Shown piece after piece: positions 1 to 9,283 of a stretch of 64,000 nt of DNA (positions are counted from its first letter, which is position 1; each line of letters opens with the position of its first letter). The notes below the pieces were generated by a model. That model saw nothing but the letters and a program-made list of their open reading frames with translations. It was not told where the DNA came from and did no database searches. The DNA is from an uncultured Olleya sp. (GTDB taxonomy: Bacteria > Bacteroidota > Bacteroidia > Flavobacteriales > Flavobacteriaceae), in contig CANNFD010000001.1 in NCBI GenBank assembly GCA_947503885.1, positions 248,001 through 312,000 of the forward strand, written 5' to 3'. The position numbers and the translations under genes are program-made.

Positions 1-57
1 TGGGAATTTGAAAAAAAGATGATTAGACGTTTTGGTCTTGGTAAATTTGTAGATTAA
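1..57 (+). CDS. 3' end of an unidentified gene
   Basis: The first 18 codons of the window form an open frame that ends with TAA at 55-57, giving a basic and aromatic tail (ends RFGLGKFVD). The rest of the gene lies outside the window, so no family can be assigned. Its stop codon directly abuts the TTG start of the next gene, which suggests co-transcription with it. Confidence 0.5.
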   Translation, partial: WEFEKKMIRRFGLGKFVD

Positions 58-387
58 TTGAAACAACAACAACACATAGCCTTTAAAATTGCAGCAATAG
101 TAGTACTATTAGCTGTCTTATTACCGTCTGCTGTACAGTTTACACACCTATTAGAGGACCACAAACATCAGGTTTGTACAGATAATTCTAGTACACACAT
201 GCATGAAATTGATTTGGATTGCGAGTTTTATAAATTTCAAATCAACCCCGTGTTTTCTTTTAACACCAAAACGATAACATTTTTAAAAGCATTCAAAAAA
301 CAATCCCTTATAGCGTCTCAATATCATTTTATTAGCGACTACCAAAAACTTGGTTTTGCGCTTCGTGGTCCACCACAATTAATATAA
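58..387 (+). CDS. small His/Cys-containing membrane-anchored protein, partner of the Zn-type TonB receptor
   Basis: This 109-residue protein has one hydrophobic N-terminal segment (about residues 9-28) followed by a short periplasmic part with His and Cys pairs (HLLEDHKHQVC, THMHEIDLDC), and it ends in LRGPPQLI. I recall similar small proteins with the same RGPP ending in front of metal-type TonB receptors in other Flavobacteriaceae, so I infer a metal-related accessory role. No enzymatic motif is visible. The only possible in-frame start near the N-terminus is TTG at 58, immediately after the upstream stop, because the next Met falls after the hydrophobic segment. The receptor gene follows 64 bases downstream. 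The function is not established. Confidence 0.7.
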   Translation: MKQQQHIAFKIAAIVVLLAVLLPSAVQFTHLLEDHKHQVCTDNSSTHMHEIDLDCEFYKFQINPVFSFNTKTITFLKAFKKQSLIASQYHFISDYQKLGFALRGPPQLI

Positions 388-451
388 CTCTTGTTTGTTT
401 TCTTCGGAAAACCATTTTTTACGAACAAAAATTATATTAAACAATCATAAA

Positions 452-2698
452 ATGAAAGCATTATATTTTATGCTATTGGCATTAGTTTCTACTGCATCAA
501 TAGCACAACAAACCTTATCTGGTCAAGTAACGATTATAAACACAACAGAAGTTGTTCCATACGCAAACCTATATTTTCCACATTTAGAAAAAGGTGCTAC
601 AACCGACCTAAACGGAAACTTTACAATTAAAAACTTACCTACTGGTACACATAAAATAATAGTATCAGTGATTGGTTTTGAAACTATTTCTCAAAACATT
701 ACACTTCCGGCTTCAAAAGCTATTACATTTAAATTAGTACCCTCTGTAATAGAAATAGACGAAGTAATTTTATCAACTCCGTTTCATAAACTTCAAAAAG
801 ATAATGTGATGAAGGTCGAACAAGAAAAAATGAGTACCCTTCAAGCTAAAGGCGCTATGACGTTGTCCGACGGAATGACTAATATCGCTGGTGTAGAAAG
901 TATTACCACAGGTTTAAGTATTGGTAAACCAGTTATTAGAGGTCTAAGCAGTAATCGTGTTTTAGTCTATGCACAAGGTGTGCGATTAGAAAACCAACAA
1001 TTTGGAGACGAGCATGGTTTGGGTGTTAATGATGCTGGAATTGAAAGTATCGAGGTTATTAAAGGTCCAGCTTCCCTCCTATATGGTAGCGATGCACTTG
1101 GTGGTGTGATGTATTTAAACCCAGAACGCTATGCCTTTTCTAATAATAGCAAAACAGATATAAACACTCGCTATTTTACAAATACCAACGGTTATAGTAC
1201 CAATATTGGTTTTAAAAAATCTGCAGATCAATTTAAATTTTTAATTAGAGCTAGTCAAGCAGAACATAGCGATTATGAAACCAAAAATTATAGCGTTACA
1301 AACACAAGATTTAGAGAACAGGATTTAAAAACAGGAATTGGTTACCAAAGTACTAATTTTAAAACCGATTTTAGATATAATGTAAACCTTTCAAAATTAG
1401 GGATTCCAGAAGAAATTGGTGTACAATCAAATGCTAGAACACCTTTAGAGCCTTACCAGTCATTGAATAATCATATATTAAGTTCTAAAAGCACATGGTT
1501 TTTTAATAACTCTAGTTTAGACATTAATTTAGGTTTTATTTATAACGACAGAAAAGAGTTTGAAGACCACCATCACGGTGATGAAGCACATCATGACGAG
1601 GAGCACGAAGAAGATAGCCACCATGAGGAGCATGAAGAAGCTTTAGAAGATGAAGCACCTGCCTTACACATGAAATTAAAAACGTTTAATTACGACATTA
1701 AATATAACTTAGCAACCCATGGTAAATTTGAAACTATTGTTGGTCTACAAGGGATGAACCAAACAAATAGTAATTATGGTGAAGAGTTATTAATACCAAA
1801 TGCAACAACTAATGATGTTGGGGTTTTAGCTACATCACACATCCACTATGATACTTTTGATATACAGTTAGGTGCACGTTTTGACAACAGAAACATAACT
1901 ATTAACAATACTATAAATAAACAATTTAATAGCTTTAATGGTGCTGCTGGTATAAAAGCAAACCTTATAGAAAACACAGTCATTAGATTAAATTTAGCAT
2001 CTGGATTTAGAGCTCCAAACTTATCAGAATTAGCTTCTAACGGGACACACGAAGGAACAAACCGTTATGAAATTGGTAATTTAAACTTAAAGAATGAGCA
2101 AAATTATCAGAGTGATTTAGCTTTAGAGTATAATAACAAACATTTTGAAGTCTTTGCAAATGGTTTTTACAACCATATTAACGACTATATTTTCTTAGCG
2201 CCTAATGGCGTAACTATAGATAATACACCTGTTTTTAATTACTTACAGAGTAATGCACGTTTATATGGTGGCGAGTTTGGTGTACATTTACACCCACACC
2301 CTTTAGATTGGTTACATTTAGAATCAAGCTTCGAAACCGTTACTGGTAAACAAGAAAATGACAACTATTTACCATTAATACCTGCAAGTAGCTTAACTAA
2401 TACGTTACGTGTTGAGTTTGAAAATAACACCTTTAAAAAAAGCTATGCTTTTATTAAATTACGCAGCACATTTACTCAAAAAAACACAACTGTTTTTGAA
2501 ACGACAACACCTATTTACAACTTACTTAGTGCTGGTTTTGGTACAACAATTAGCCTATTTAACAACCCTTTAAACATCAGTATCTCAGGGACAAATCTAA
2601 CAGACAAAGTATATGTAAATCACTTATCTAGATTAAAACCTGAAGGTATTGCTAATATGGGTCGTAACATTAGTTTTGGTTTAGGTTACACTTTATAA
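452..2698 (+). CDS. TonB-dependent receptor, ZnuD-like, probable zinc uptake
   Basis: Outer-membrane active transporter of 748 residues. From the N-terminus it shows a signal peptide ending in SIAQQ, a carboxypeptidase-regulatory-like domain (about residues 22-105), a plug domain (PVIRGLSSNRVLVYAQGVRL, then VIKGPASLLYGSDALGG), and a beta-barrel. An extracellular loop near residues 372-400 is crowded with His, Asp and Glu (DHHHGDEAHHDEEHEE). Such His-rich loops are the hallmark of the ZnuD zinc receptor, so zinc is the most likely substrate; nickel, cobalt or copper are possible. A longer reading frame begins with TTG at 395, but ATG 452 starts a normal signal peptide and is preferred. A terminator follows. 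Confidence 0.88.
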   Translation: MKALYFMLLALVSTASIAQQTLSGQVTIINTTEVVPYANLYFPHLEKGATTDLNGNFTIKNLPTGTHKIIVSVIGFETISQNITLPASKAITFKLVPSVIEIDEVILSTPFHKLQKDNVMKVEQEKMSTLQAKGAMTLSDGMTNIAGVESITTGLSIGKPVIRGLSSNRVLVYAQGVRLENQQFGDEHGLGVNDAGIESIEVIKGPASLLYGSDALGGVMYLNPERYAFSNNSKTDINTRYFTNTNGYSTNIGFKKSADQFKFLIRASQAEHSDYETKNYSVTNTRFREQDLKTGIGYQSTNFKTDFRYNVNLSKLGIPEEIGVQSNARTPLEPYQSLNNHILSSKSTWFFNNSSLDINLGFIYNDRKEFEDHHHGDEAHHDEEHEEDSHHEEHEEALEDEAPALHMKLKTFNYDIKYNLATHGKFETIVGLQGMNQTNSNYGEELLIPNATTNDVGVLATSHIHYDTFDIQLGARFDNRNITINNTINKQFNSFNGAAGIKANLIENTVIRLNLASGFRAPNLSELASNGTHEGTNRYEIGNLNLKNEQNYQSDLALEYNNKHFEVFANGFYNHINDYIFLAPNGVTIDNTPVFNYLQSNARLYGGEFGVHLHPHPLDWLHLESSFETVTGKQENDNYLPLIPASSLTNTLRVEFENNTFKKSYAFIKLRSTFTQKNTTVFETTTPIYNLLSAGFGTTISLFNNPLNISISGTNLTDKVYVNHLSRLKPEGIANMGRNISFGLGYTL

Positions 2699-2718
2699 TA
2701 ACTAAAAACATTAACTAT

Positions 2719-2752
2719 AAATATCCCTTATTTCTTAAGGGATATTTTTTTT
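2719..2752 (+). terminator. intrinsic terminator after the TonB receptor
   Basis: A 10-bp stem (ATATCCCTTA at 2721-2730 paired with TAAGGGATAT at 2736-2745, five-base loop) is followed by a T run. It lies 21 bases after the receptor stop and ends that operon. Confidence 0.85.
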
Positions 2753-2876
2753 GTCCCCACCTTAAATAATTAAAATTTTAGAAATAAAAATCTACGGTTT
2801 TAGCTTCAGTTTTAGTAACACACAAATTTTAACGCCATATTATAGATAATCCTAAAATCAACTCAATAATTTTCAA

Positions 2877-2884
2877 TACTTTTG
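2877..2884 (+). promoter_or_regulatory. candidate -7 element for the gcvT operon
   Basis: TACTTTTG matches the Bacteroidota -7 consensus TAnnTTTG and lies 52 bases before the gcvT ATG, in the gap that follows the previous terminator. No clear -33 TTG is seen at the usual spacing, so the call is moderate. Confidence 0.4.
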
Positions 2885-2936
2885 TTAGACAAACTTTTAA
2901 AAATTTCCGCTTGACGGAAAAACAAAAATATATCTG

Positions 2937-4007
2937 ATGAAAAACACAGCTTTAACAGCAACTCACGAAGCACTTGGTGCAAAAATGGTTCCTTTTGCAG
3001 GTTACAATATGCCTGTACAATATGATGGTGTAAATATTGAACACGAAGCAGTAAGAAAAGATTGCGGAGTTTTTGACGTGTCACATATGGGAGAGTTTTT
3101 AATCTCTGGTGAGCATGCGTTAGATCTAATACAAAGCGTTAGTAGTAATGATGCTTCAAAATTAACGGTTGGTAAAGCACAATACTCTTGCTTACCTAAT
3201 GATGACGGTGGTATAGTTGACGATTTAATTATCTATAAGTTAAAAGAAGACCAATACCTTTTGGTAGTTAATGCAAGTAATATTGAAAAAGATTGGAACT
3301 GGATTACCTCTAAAAACACAGTTGGTGCTGATATGCGTGATTTGTCAGAAGACTACTCGTTATTAGCTATCCAAGGTCCTAATGCTGTCCAAAAAATGCA
3401 AGCTTTATCTAGTCATGATTTATCTGCTATTAAATTTTACAATTTTGAAGTTGGAGATTTTGCAGGTATTGACAATGTGATAATTTCGGCAACTGGTTAT
3501 ACAGGTAGTGGTGGTTTTGAAATTTATTGTAAAAATGACCAAGTCAAGCAAATTTGGGATAAAGTTACAGAAGCTGGTGCAAAACCAATAGGATTAGCTG
3601 CTCGTGACACCTTACGTTTAGAAATGGGATATTGCCTTTACGGAAATGATATTGACGATACCACATCACCACTTGAAGCTGGTTTAGGTTGGGTTACTAA
3701 GTTTAATAAAACGTTTACAAATAGTGAAGCTTTAGAGGATCAAAAACGTCGTGGTGTTGACCGTAAATTGGTTGCCTTTATGTTAGATGAAAGAGGGATA
3801 CCAAGACAAGGTTATGATATTGTAGATGGTCAAGGTAAAAAAATTGGAGAGGTAACTTCTGGAACCATGTCTCCTATGTTAAACAAAGGGATTGGTTTAG
3901 GTTATGTCCCAACAGTTTTTGCAGATGTTAATAGTAAAATAAATATTCAAATACGTAAAAACGCAGTACCTGCAACTGTTGTAAAACCTCCGTTTTACAA
4001 AGCGTAA
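2937..4007 (+). CDS. gcvT: glycine cleavage system aminomethyltransferase (T protein)
   Basis: Cytoplasmic T protein of the glycine cleavage complex. It transfers the methylene unit from aminomethylated H protein to tetrahydrofolate and releases ammonia. The 356-residue length is normal. Family landmarks are the N-terminal [25 protein letters not shown], the folate-domain [29 protein letters not shown], and the C-terminal barrel with [12 protein letters not shown]. It is the first gene of a tightly spaced run (glutaminase starts 7 bases later). No gcvH or gcvP is present in the window, so the other subunits must be encoded elsewhere. Confidence 0.97.
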   Translation: MKNTALTATHEALGAKMVPFAGYNMPVQYDGVNIEHEAVRKDCGVFDVSHMGEFLISGEHALDLIQSVSSNDASKLTVGKAQYSCLPNDDGGIVDDLIIYKLKEDQYLLVVNASNIEKDWNWITSKNTVGADMRDLSEDYSLLAIQGPNAVQKMQALSSHDLSAIKFYNFEVGDFAGIDNVIISATGYTGSGGFEIYCKNDQVKQIWDKVTEAGAKPIGLAARDTLRLEMGYCLYGNDIDDTTSPLEAGLGWVTKFNKTFTNSEALEDQKRRGVDRKLVAFMLDERGIPRQGYDIVDGQGKKIGEVTSGTMSPMLNKGIGLGYVPTVFADVNSKINIQIRKNAVPATVVKPPFYKA

Positions 4008-4014
4008 TTACTTT

Positions 4015-4929
4015 ATGTTAGATTTTAATAAAATTATAAACAACATCCATAATAACTTAAAAAACAACGTTGTTAAGGGTGTTGTTGCTTCTTATATTCC
4101 AGAGTTATCAAAACAAGATGTCAATCAGTTTGGTATCTTTATGCAACACGTTGATGGTCGTACGTTTAAGGCTGGAGATGCCCAAACGCCTTTTTCTATT
4201 CAAAGTATTTCAAAAGTATTAACACTATCTAAAGCTATTGCTTTTGAAGATAATAATTTATGGAAACGGGTTGATGTAGAACCTTCCGGAAACCCTTTTA
4301 ACCATTTATCTTTATTAGAATTAGAAAACGGAATACCAAGAAACCCACTAATAAATGCTGGTGCAATTGTTATTGCGGACATACTATGTACTAAGCTAGA
4401 AAATCCTAAAGAAGATTTTTTAAAATACGTTAGAGATATTGCTAACGACCAATCTATAAATTACAACTTTAAAGTAGCTGAGTCCGAACGAAAAACTGGA
4501 TTTAATAATTACGCTGCTGCAAATCTTTTAAAATCATTTGACAACCTTAATAATGATGTAGATGTTGTCATGGATTTTTATTTTCATCAGTGTGCTATAG
4601 AGATGACATGCGCTCAAGTTGCTAAAGCTTTTTACGTTTTTGCAAATAGCGGAAGATGTTTTAATAACATACAACATATTACAAGTAGCCAAGTCAAACG
4701 TATTAATGCTATAATGCTGACTTGTGGTTTTTATGACGAGTCTGGAGAGTTTGCTTTTGAAGTAGGCTTACCTGGAAAAAGCGGTGTTGGTGGTGGTATT
4801 GTTGCCTTACTACCAAATCATTTAATAATTTCTACATGGTCACCGGGATTAAACCCTAAAGGAAACTCGCTAATAGGCATGCAAGCTTTAGAGCAATTTA
4901 CTACACAGACCAATTTATCTATTTTCTAA
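4015..4929 (+). CDS. glsA: glutaminase
   Basis: Hydrolyses L-glutamine to glutamate and ammonia in the cytoplasm. The 304-residue protein belongs to the serine-dependent glutaminase family with a beta-lactamase-like fold. The catalytic Ser-x-x-Lys motif is visible as SISK (S64, K67), and the family segments NPLINAGAI and GLPGKSGVGGGIVALLP are intact. Length agrees with the roughly 305-310 residues of bacterial GlsA. It begins 7 bases after gcvT and 15 bases before the next gene, so it is probably co-transcribed with both. Confidence 0.95.
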   Translation: MLDFNKIINNIHNNLKNNVVKGVVASYIPELSKQDVNQFGIFMQHVDGRTFKAGDAQTPFSIQSISKVLTLSKAIAFEDNNLWKRVDVEPSGNPFNHLSLLELENGIPRNPLINAGAIVIADILCTKLENPKEDFLKYVRDIANDQSINYNFKVAESERKTGFNNYAAANLLKSFDNLNNDVDVVMDFYFHQCAIEMTCAQVAKAFYVFANSGRCFNNIQHITSSQVKRINAIMLTCGFYDESGEFAFEVGLPGKSGVGGGIVALLPNHLIISTWSPGLNPKGNSLIGMQALEQFTTQTNLSIF

Positions 4930-4944
4930 ACGTTTAGTGTATTA

Positions 4945-5775
4945 ATGAAAGAGATAAATAACAAACACCGCATACTAATTATTGGTGCTAGTGGCTTTTT
5001 AGGTCAGGCTATCTATAAGGAGTTGTGTGGTTATTTTAGAACCTTTGGTACATATTGCACAGATAATTATGCGTTTAGTAAAAACCAACACTTTTTTCAA
5101 TTCAATATAGAAGAAGACGATATTTTTGAAATCCTTGATATTGTAAAACCAACTATTATAATTTCGGCAATTAGAGGAAACTTTTCGGCACAAGTGATTA
5201 CACATCATCATATTGCAGAATATATTGTTGCTACCGACAGTAAATTAATATTTTTATCGTCTGCAAATGTTTTTGATGCGTATAGCAAATTTCCTAGTTA
5301 CGAAAACGACAAAACACTAAGTCATAGTATGTATGGTCATTTTAAGATTAAAATAGAAAACATGCTATTGCGTTTACCAAAACGCCATTTTACAATTGTT
5401 AGACTTCCTATGGTTTTTGGAGCATACTCGCCAAGAATACAAGAAATAAAATTTCATTTAAAAGAAAAATTACCCATTGAGGTGTTTCCTAATTTAATAA
5501 TGAATGTAACTACAGATACTAAAGTTACTCAACAAATTCATTATATAATAAACAGAAACAAAACTGGTATTTACCACCTTGGAAGTAAAGATTTGGTGCA
5601 TCATGACGATTTTTTTAAAGAAATTTTATTGTCGCTTGGTGTTTCAAAACCTTTATTTAAGCAAGTATATACTACTAATGACGATAGGTATTTAGCAGTA
5701 TTAGCAAAAGAAAACAAGCTGCCAAAACATTTAGAATTAGTAAGTCAAGACATTTTAACAGAATTAGAAGTTTAA
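4945..5775 (+). CDS. NAD(P)-dependent sugar epimerase/reductase-like protein (extended SDR, RmlD-like)
   Basis: A 276-residue protein of the extended short-chain dehydrogenase family. The N-terminus carries the nucleotide-binding loop ILIIGASGFLGQAIY, later there is an SSANVFDA segment and a YGHFKIKIE stretch with the Tyr-x-x-x-Lys arrangement of the catalytic site. Overall shape resembles dTDP-4-dehydrorhamnose reductase. The substrate cannot be read from sequence. Its place between glutaminase and pterin dehydratase gives no pathway hint, so the name stays general. Confidence 0.75.
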   Translation: MKEINNKHRILIIGASGFLGQAIYKELCGYFRTFGTYCTDNYAFSKNQHFFQFNIEEDDIFEILDIVKPTIIISAIRGNFSAQVITHHHIAEYIVATDSKLIFLSSANVFDAYSKFPSYENDKTLSHSMYGHFKIKIENMLLRLPKRHFTIVRLPMVFGAYSPRIQEIKFHLKEKLPIEVFPNLIMNVTTDTKVTQQIHYIINRNKTGIYHLGSKDLVHHDDFFKEILLSLGVSKPLFKQVYTTNDDRYLAVLAKENKLPKHLELVSQDILTELEV

Positions 5776-5799
5776 TTTTCTTATTTTTAAATAAAAATT

Positions 5800-6093
5800 A
5801 TGGCATTACTTACTCAAAACGAAATCGAACAACGCTTACTTAGGCTTCCAGAATGGGAACATTACGATAATGCAATACATGCAGAGTTTGAATTTGAAAA
5901 CTTCAAAGATTGTTTTAGTGCTATGAGCAGAATTGCTTTTGAATGTGAAGCACTTAACCACCATCCTGAATGGACAAACGAATATAACGTGCTTAAAATT
6001 ACAATCACGACCCACGATGCCGGAGGGGTAACAGATAAAGATTTTAAATTAGCTCTGGCTATAGAGTATATTGTTGAAGAAGAAGAGGATTAA
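5800..6093 (+). CDS. phhB: 4a-hydroxytetrahydrobiopterin dehydratase (pterin-4a-carbinolamine dehydratase)
   Basis: A 97-residue enzyme that dehydrates 4a-hydroxy-tetrahydropterin, regenerating the cofactor of aromatic amino acid hydroxylases. The family signature is complete: NHHPEWTNEYN with the paired His residues, and TTHDAGGVTDKDFKLA. Length is typical. It starts 24 bases after the SDR gene and 16 before the protease gene, inside the six-gene run. No aromatic amino acid hydroxylase is present here, so the partner enzyme is elsewhere. Confidence 0.95.
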   Translation: MALLTQNEIEQRLLRLPEWEHYDNAIHAEFEFENFKDCFSAMSRIAFECEALNHHPEWTNEYNVLKITITTHDAGGVTDKDFKLALAIEYIVEEEED

Positions 6094-6109
6094 ATTTTAA
6101 AAGCTTTAA

Positions 6110-8158
6110 ATGAATAAATCCCTACTGCTAATCTTCGTTTTTCTTTATAATTTATCTTACGCACAAACAGACACCCTGTTTTGCAAACAATTGGTAGCTG
6201 TAAAGCAATTAGTAAAAGACAATCATTACCAGCCTAAAGCTATTAATGATAGCATGTCTAAAAGTGTTTTTAATCTATTTATTAAAGGTTTAGATAACGA
6301 TAAAGACTATTTTTTACTTAGTGATATAAAACAATTACAAGCTGACCAATTAATGCTTGACGACTATTTACTAGCCGATAATTGCAGTTTTATAGATAAA
6401 TACACCACTGTTTTAACCCAACGTGTTGAGGACTCGAAAGCAATTTTAGAGCAACTAAACACTAAAACACCAGATTATTCTGGAGGGTTAACTTTACAAT
6501 ACTTACCGTTAGATCAATATTCTTATCCTAAGGACTATAAGGCATTAGAGGTTGCTTTAGAAAAACTAGTAGCCTATAAAGTAATATCAGTTTTAATAGA
6601 CAAGCATCAAGATTTAAAGACTATTAGCGCAAACTTTTATACTATTGAAACCAGTATAAGATTAGATGTAATAAAAAATCAATTGTGTTTATTAGAGGAG
6701 TTATCTAATAGTGATGGCGGGATAGATAGATATGTAAAAAACGCATTTATTAATGCTTATTTACATTATCAAGACCCACACTCTACTTTTTTTAATCCCA
6801 CTGAAAAATTAATTTATGAGGGCGGACTATCTAGTAACCAGTTTTCTTTTGGTATTATTACAGATAAAAACAAACAAGGTCAGATAATTATAGTAGATAT
6901 CACTCCTGGTAGCGCAGCTTTTAAAAATGGTAATTTTGAAATCGATGATGTTATTGTCTCTTTAACTGCTAATGACGCAACTTTAAAAACCTTATGCGTA
7001 TCTAATCATGACATTGAAGCTTTTTTAAATAAAGAAGAACACAAAACAGTCTCTTTTTTATTAAAAAAGAAAAATGGAACGCTCCAAAATATTACCATAA
7101 CTAAAACAAAAATTAAAGTTGAAGATAATGCTATTAGAGGCTTTTTATTAGGTACAGAAGCTAATCTAGGGTACATTAAAATTCCACGATTTTACACAAA
7201 CGACGAATCCCCAAATGGACGTGGATTGACCTCGGACTTTGCTAAGGAGTTATACAAACTCCAAAAACAAAATATAGAAGGTTTAATTATAGACTTACGT
7301 TTTAATGGTGGTGGGTCCATGCAGGAAGCAGCAGAGTTAACAGGTATGTTTATAGACCGTGGTCCTGTTACAATTATTGAAACTAAAAACAAAGAAAGTT
7401 ACACCATTAGAGACAATAAACGCGGTACTTTTTTTAGCAAACCAATTGTCGTATTAGTTAATAGCTACAGTGCTTCTGCGTCAGAGTTTTTTGCTTCTGC
7501 AATGCAAGATTATAATCGAGCATTGATTGTGGGGTCAACAACACATGGTAAATCTAGTGCACAGCGTATACTTCCTCTTGATGTTAATAATAATTTAGGC
7601 TTTTGTAAAATTACTATAGAAACATTTTATAGGGTTACAGGTCAAAGTCATCAAGCTAAAGGAGTAATTCCAGACTTAAAATTACCTTCTATCTATGATG
7701 ATTTAGATAGCGGTGAGCAATATTATGAGTATGCTTTAAAAAACGATACTATCACAGCTAAATTAAAGCACAAACCATTACAAAAAAAAGATTACAGTAG
7801 TATTATAAACAACAATAAACAACGTGTACTAGCTAATAACGCCTTTTCATTAATTTCTCAAAATAATATCAAATTAAAAGAAAGCCTATTTACAAAAGGT
7901 GAAAAATATCCGTTAACTATTGAAAATGTGTTAAAAAGTAAACAGAAAAAAAAGGATTTAATTAATCAAATTTTCCCTGACCAAACCCAAGTCTCTCTAA
8001 TTAAAGTCTTTAACACAAAACCTACAGAAGAATTATTAAATTACAGTAAAGAAGATCAAACGCTTAATTCTGAAATAATTACTCAATTATCAAAAGATAT
8101 TTATATTGCAGAAAGTTATAATATTTTAAAGGATCTAATTCACCTTAATTCTAATTAA
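6110..8158 (+). CDS. prc: carboxy-terminal processing protease, Prc/Tsp type (peptidase S41)
   Basis: Periplasmic protease of 682 residues that cleaves proteins from the C-terminus. It has a signal peptide (ending SYAQ), a long helical N-terminal domain with DPHSTFF, a PDZ domain (about residues 240-345), and the S41 catalytic core. The Ser-Lys dyad is read as S456 in SASASEFF and K481 in GSTTHGKSS, with the same 25-residue spacing as E. coli Prc (S430/K455). A C-terminal helical extension completes the Prc-type layout. Its TAA overlaps by one base the ATG of the next gene (TAATG), so the two are translationally coupled. Confidence 0.92.
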   Translation: MNKSLLLIFVFLYNLSYAQTDTLFCKQLVAVKQLVKDNHYQPKAINDSMSKSVFNLFIKGLDNDKDYFLLSDIKQLQADQLMLDDYLLADNCSFIDKYTTVLTQRVEDSKAILEQLNTKTPDYSGGLTLQYLPLDQYSYPKDYKALEVALEKLVAYKVISVLIDKHQDLKTISANFYTIETSIRLDVIKNQLCLLEELSNSDGGIDRYVKNAFINAYLHYQDPHSTFFNPTEKLIYEGGLSSNQFSFGIITDKNKQGQIIIVDITPGSAAFKNGNFEIDDVIVSLTANDATLKTLCVSNHDIEAFLNKEEHKTVSFLLKKKNGTLQNITITKTKIKVEDNAIRGFLLGTEANLGYIKIPRFYTNDESPNGRGLTSDFAKELYKLQKQNIEGLIIDLRFNGGGSMQEAAELTGMFIDRGPVTIIETKNKESYTIRDNKRGTFFSKPIVVLVNSYSASASEFFASAMQDYNRALIVGSTTHGKSSAQRILPLDVNNNLGFCKITIETFYRVTGQSHQAKGVIPDLKLPSIYDDLDSGEQYYEYALKNDTITAKLKHKPLQKKDYSSIINNNKQRVLANNAFSLISQNNIKLKESLFTKGEKYPLTIENVLKSKQKKKDLINQIFPDQTQVSLIKVFNTKPTEELLNYSKEDQTLNSEIITQLSKDIYIAESYNILKDLIHLNSN

Positions 8159-9192
8159 TGAAAAACATCAAGCCCCTACTACTTGTACTAATTTTTACAG
8201 TATCATTTCAATTAAACGCACAAAGTTTTAAAACAGCTTCAGACTATCTGGCGTTTATCTCAGAGCAGCAAGCATTAGTTACCAAAAACATGTGGAAATA
8301 CACAAAAGCTGTTGCACACAGTAAAAGTGACCGATCTATAGCTTCTAAAAGAGCGTCATTGCTTAAATCTATGCAACGCGGGATTTCTAAAATTGAAAAA
8401 GCAGAAGGTTTTGGCGGGGACGATTACAAAAACAAAGTTTTAAGCCATATGCGACTTAACGAAAATCTATTAAAGCAAGATTATGCTAAAATAATAGATA
8501 TGAAAGCAGTTGCAGAGCAATCTTATGACCTAATGGAAGCCTATATAATGGCTCAAGAATTAGCAGATAAAAAAATGGCACAAGCACAAGCAGAATATGA
8601 AACTCATTTTTATGCATTTGCAGCTGCAAACAATGTAAATATTGTAGAAAGCGAAACAGATTTAGGTAAGAAAATGAAAATTTCAAACGAAGTTTTTGAC
8701 CATTATAATGACATGTATCTTACTTTTTTTAAAGTGTATATTAACGAAATATACCTTTGGGAAGCTATAGAGAGTAATGATATAAGTGCAATCCAACAAA
8801 ATGCAAATGCCCTAAAACTAGCTGCAGAAGAAGGTTTAGAGGTTTTAAAAACAAAATCCGTTTACAAAAACGACAAAGCTTTAGTGCTAGCTACAAAAGC
8901 AACCTTTAATTTTTTTATAGACGAAGTAGATAATCAGATTCCGGTGTTAGTAGATTTTTTAGTGTCAAAACAAGATTTTGAAACCATCCAAACTACTTTA
9001 GATAAAACACCTGAAAAGAAAAGAACTAAAGATCAAATTGATAACTTTAATAAAAAAGTAGCAGAGATAAATAAAAAAGGAAAAACTTATAATAAAGTTA
9101 ATGCTACACTAAATAACGACCGTCAAAAATCCTTAAATAAGCTTGAAAACACAAAAGCAAACTATTTAAGTAGACACATACCTAAAGATTAA
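8158..9192 (+). CDS. secreted helical protein, LIC11966-like
   Basis: A 344-residue protein with a clear signal peptide (MKNIKPLLLVLIFTVSF then LNAQ) and an almost wholly helical, Lys/Glu/Ala-rich body without Cys or known catalytic motifs. It resembles proteins I recall being annotated as the LIC11966 surface-protein family; that label rests on memory of the pattern only. Its start overlaps the Prc protease stop by one base, so it may be a substrate, adaptor or cofactor of that protease (inference). It is the last gene of the gcvT run. Confidence 0.65.
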   Translation: MKNIKPLLLVLIFTVSFQLNAQSFKTASDYLAFISEQQALVTKNMWKYTKAVAHSKSDRSIASKRASLLKSMQRGISKIEKAEGFGGDDYKNKVLSHMRLNENLLKQDYAKIIDMKAVAEQSYDLMEAYIMAQELADKKMAQAQAEYETHFYAFAAANNVNIVESETDLGKKMKISNEVFDHYNDMYLTFFKVYINEIYLWEAIESNDISAIQQNANALKLAAEEGLEVLKTKSVYKNDKALVLATKATFNFFIDEVDNQIPVLVDFLVSKQDFETIQTTLDKTPEKKRTKDQIDNFNKKVAEINKKGKTYNKVNATLNNDRQKSLNKLENTKANYLSRHIPKD

Positions 9193-9212
9193 AATTAAAC
9201 TAAAAGTTTTTT

Positions 9213-9220
9213 TAAATTTG
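9213..9220 (+). promoter_or_regulatory. candidate -7 element for yebC
   Basis: TAAATTTG fits TAnnTTTG and lies 63 bases upstream of the yebC ATG in the 91-base gap after the preceding gene. A -33 element is not evident. Confidence 0.35.
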
Positions 9221-9283
9221 TAATCATAAAAAATAATTAACTACTTAGTTTTTGCTAAAGCAAAACTATAAAAACATAAAACC

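Noticed and set aside
395-451. TTG start at 395 for the zinc-type TonB receptor
   Set aside because: It would place 19 residues before a perfect signal peptide that begins at ATG 452.
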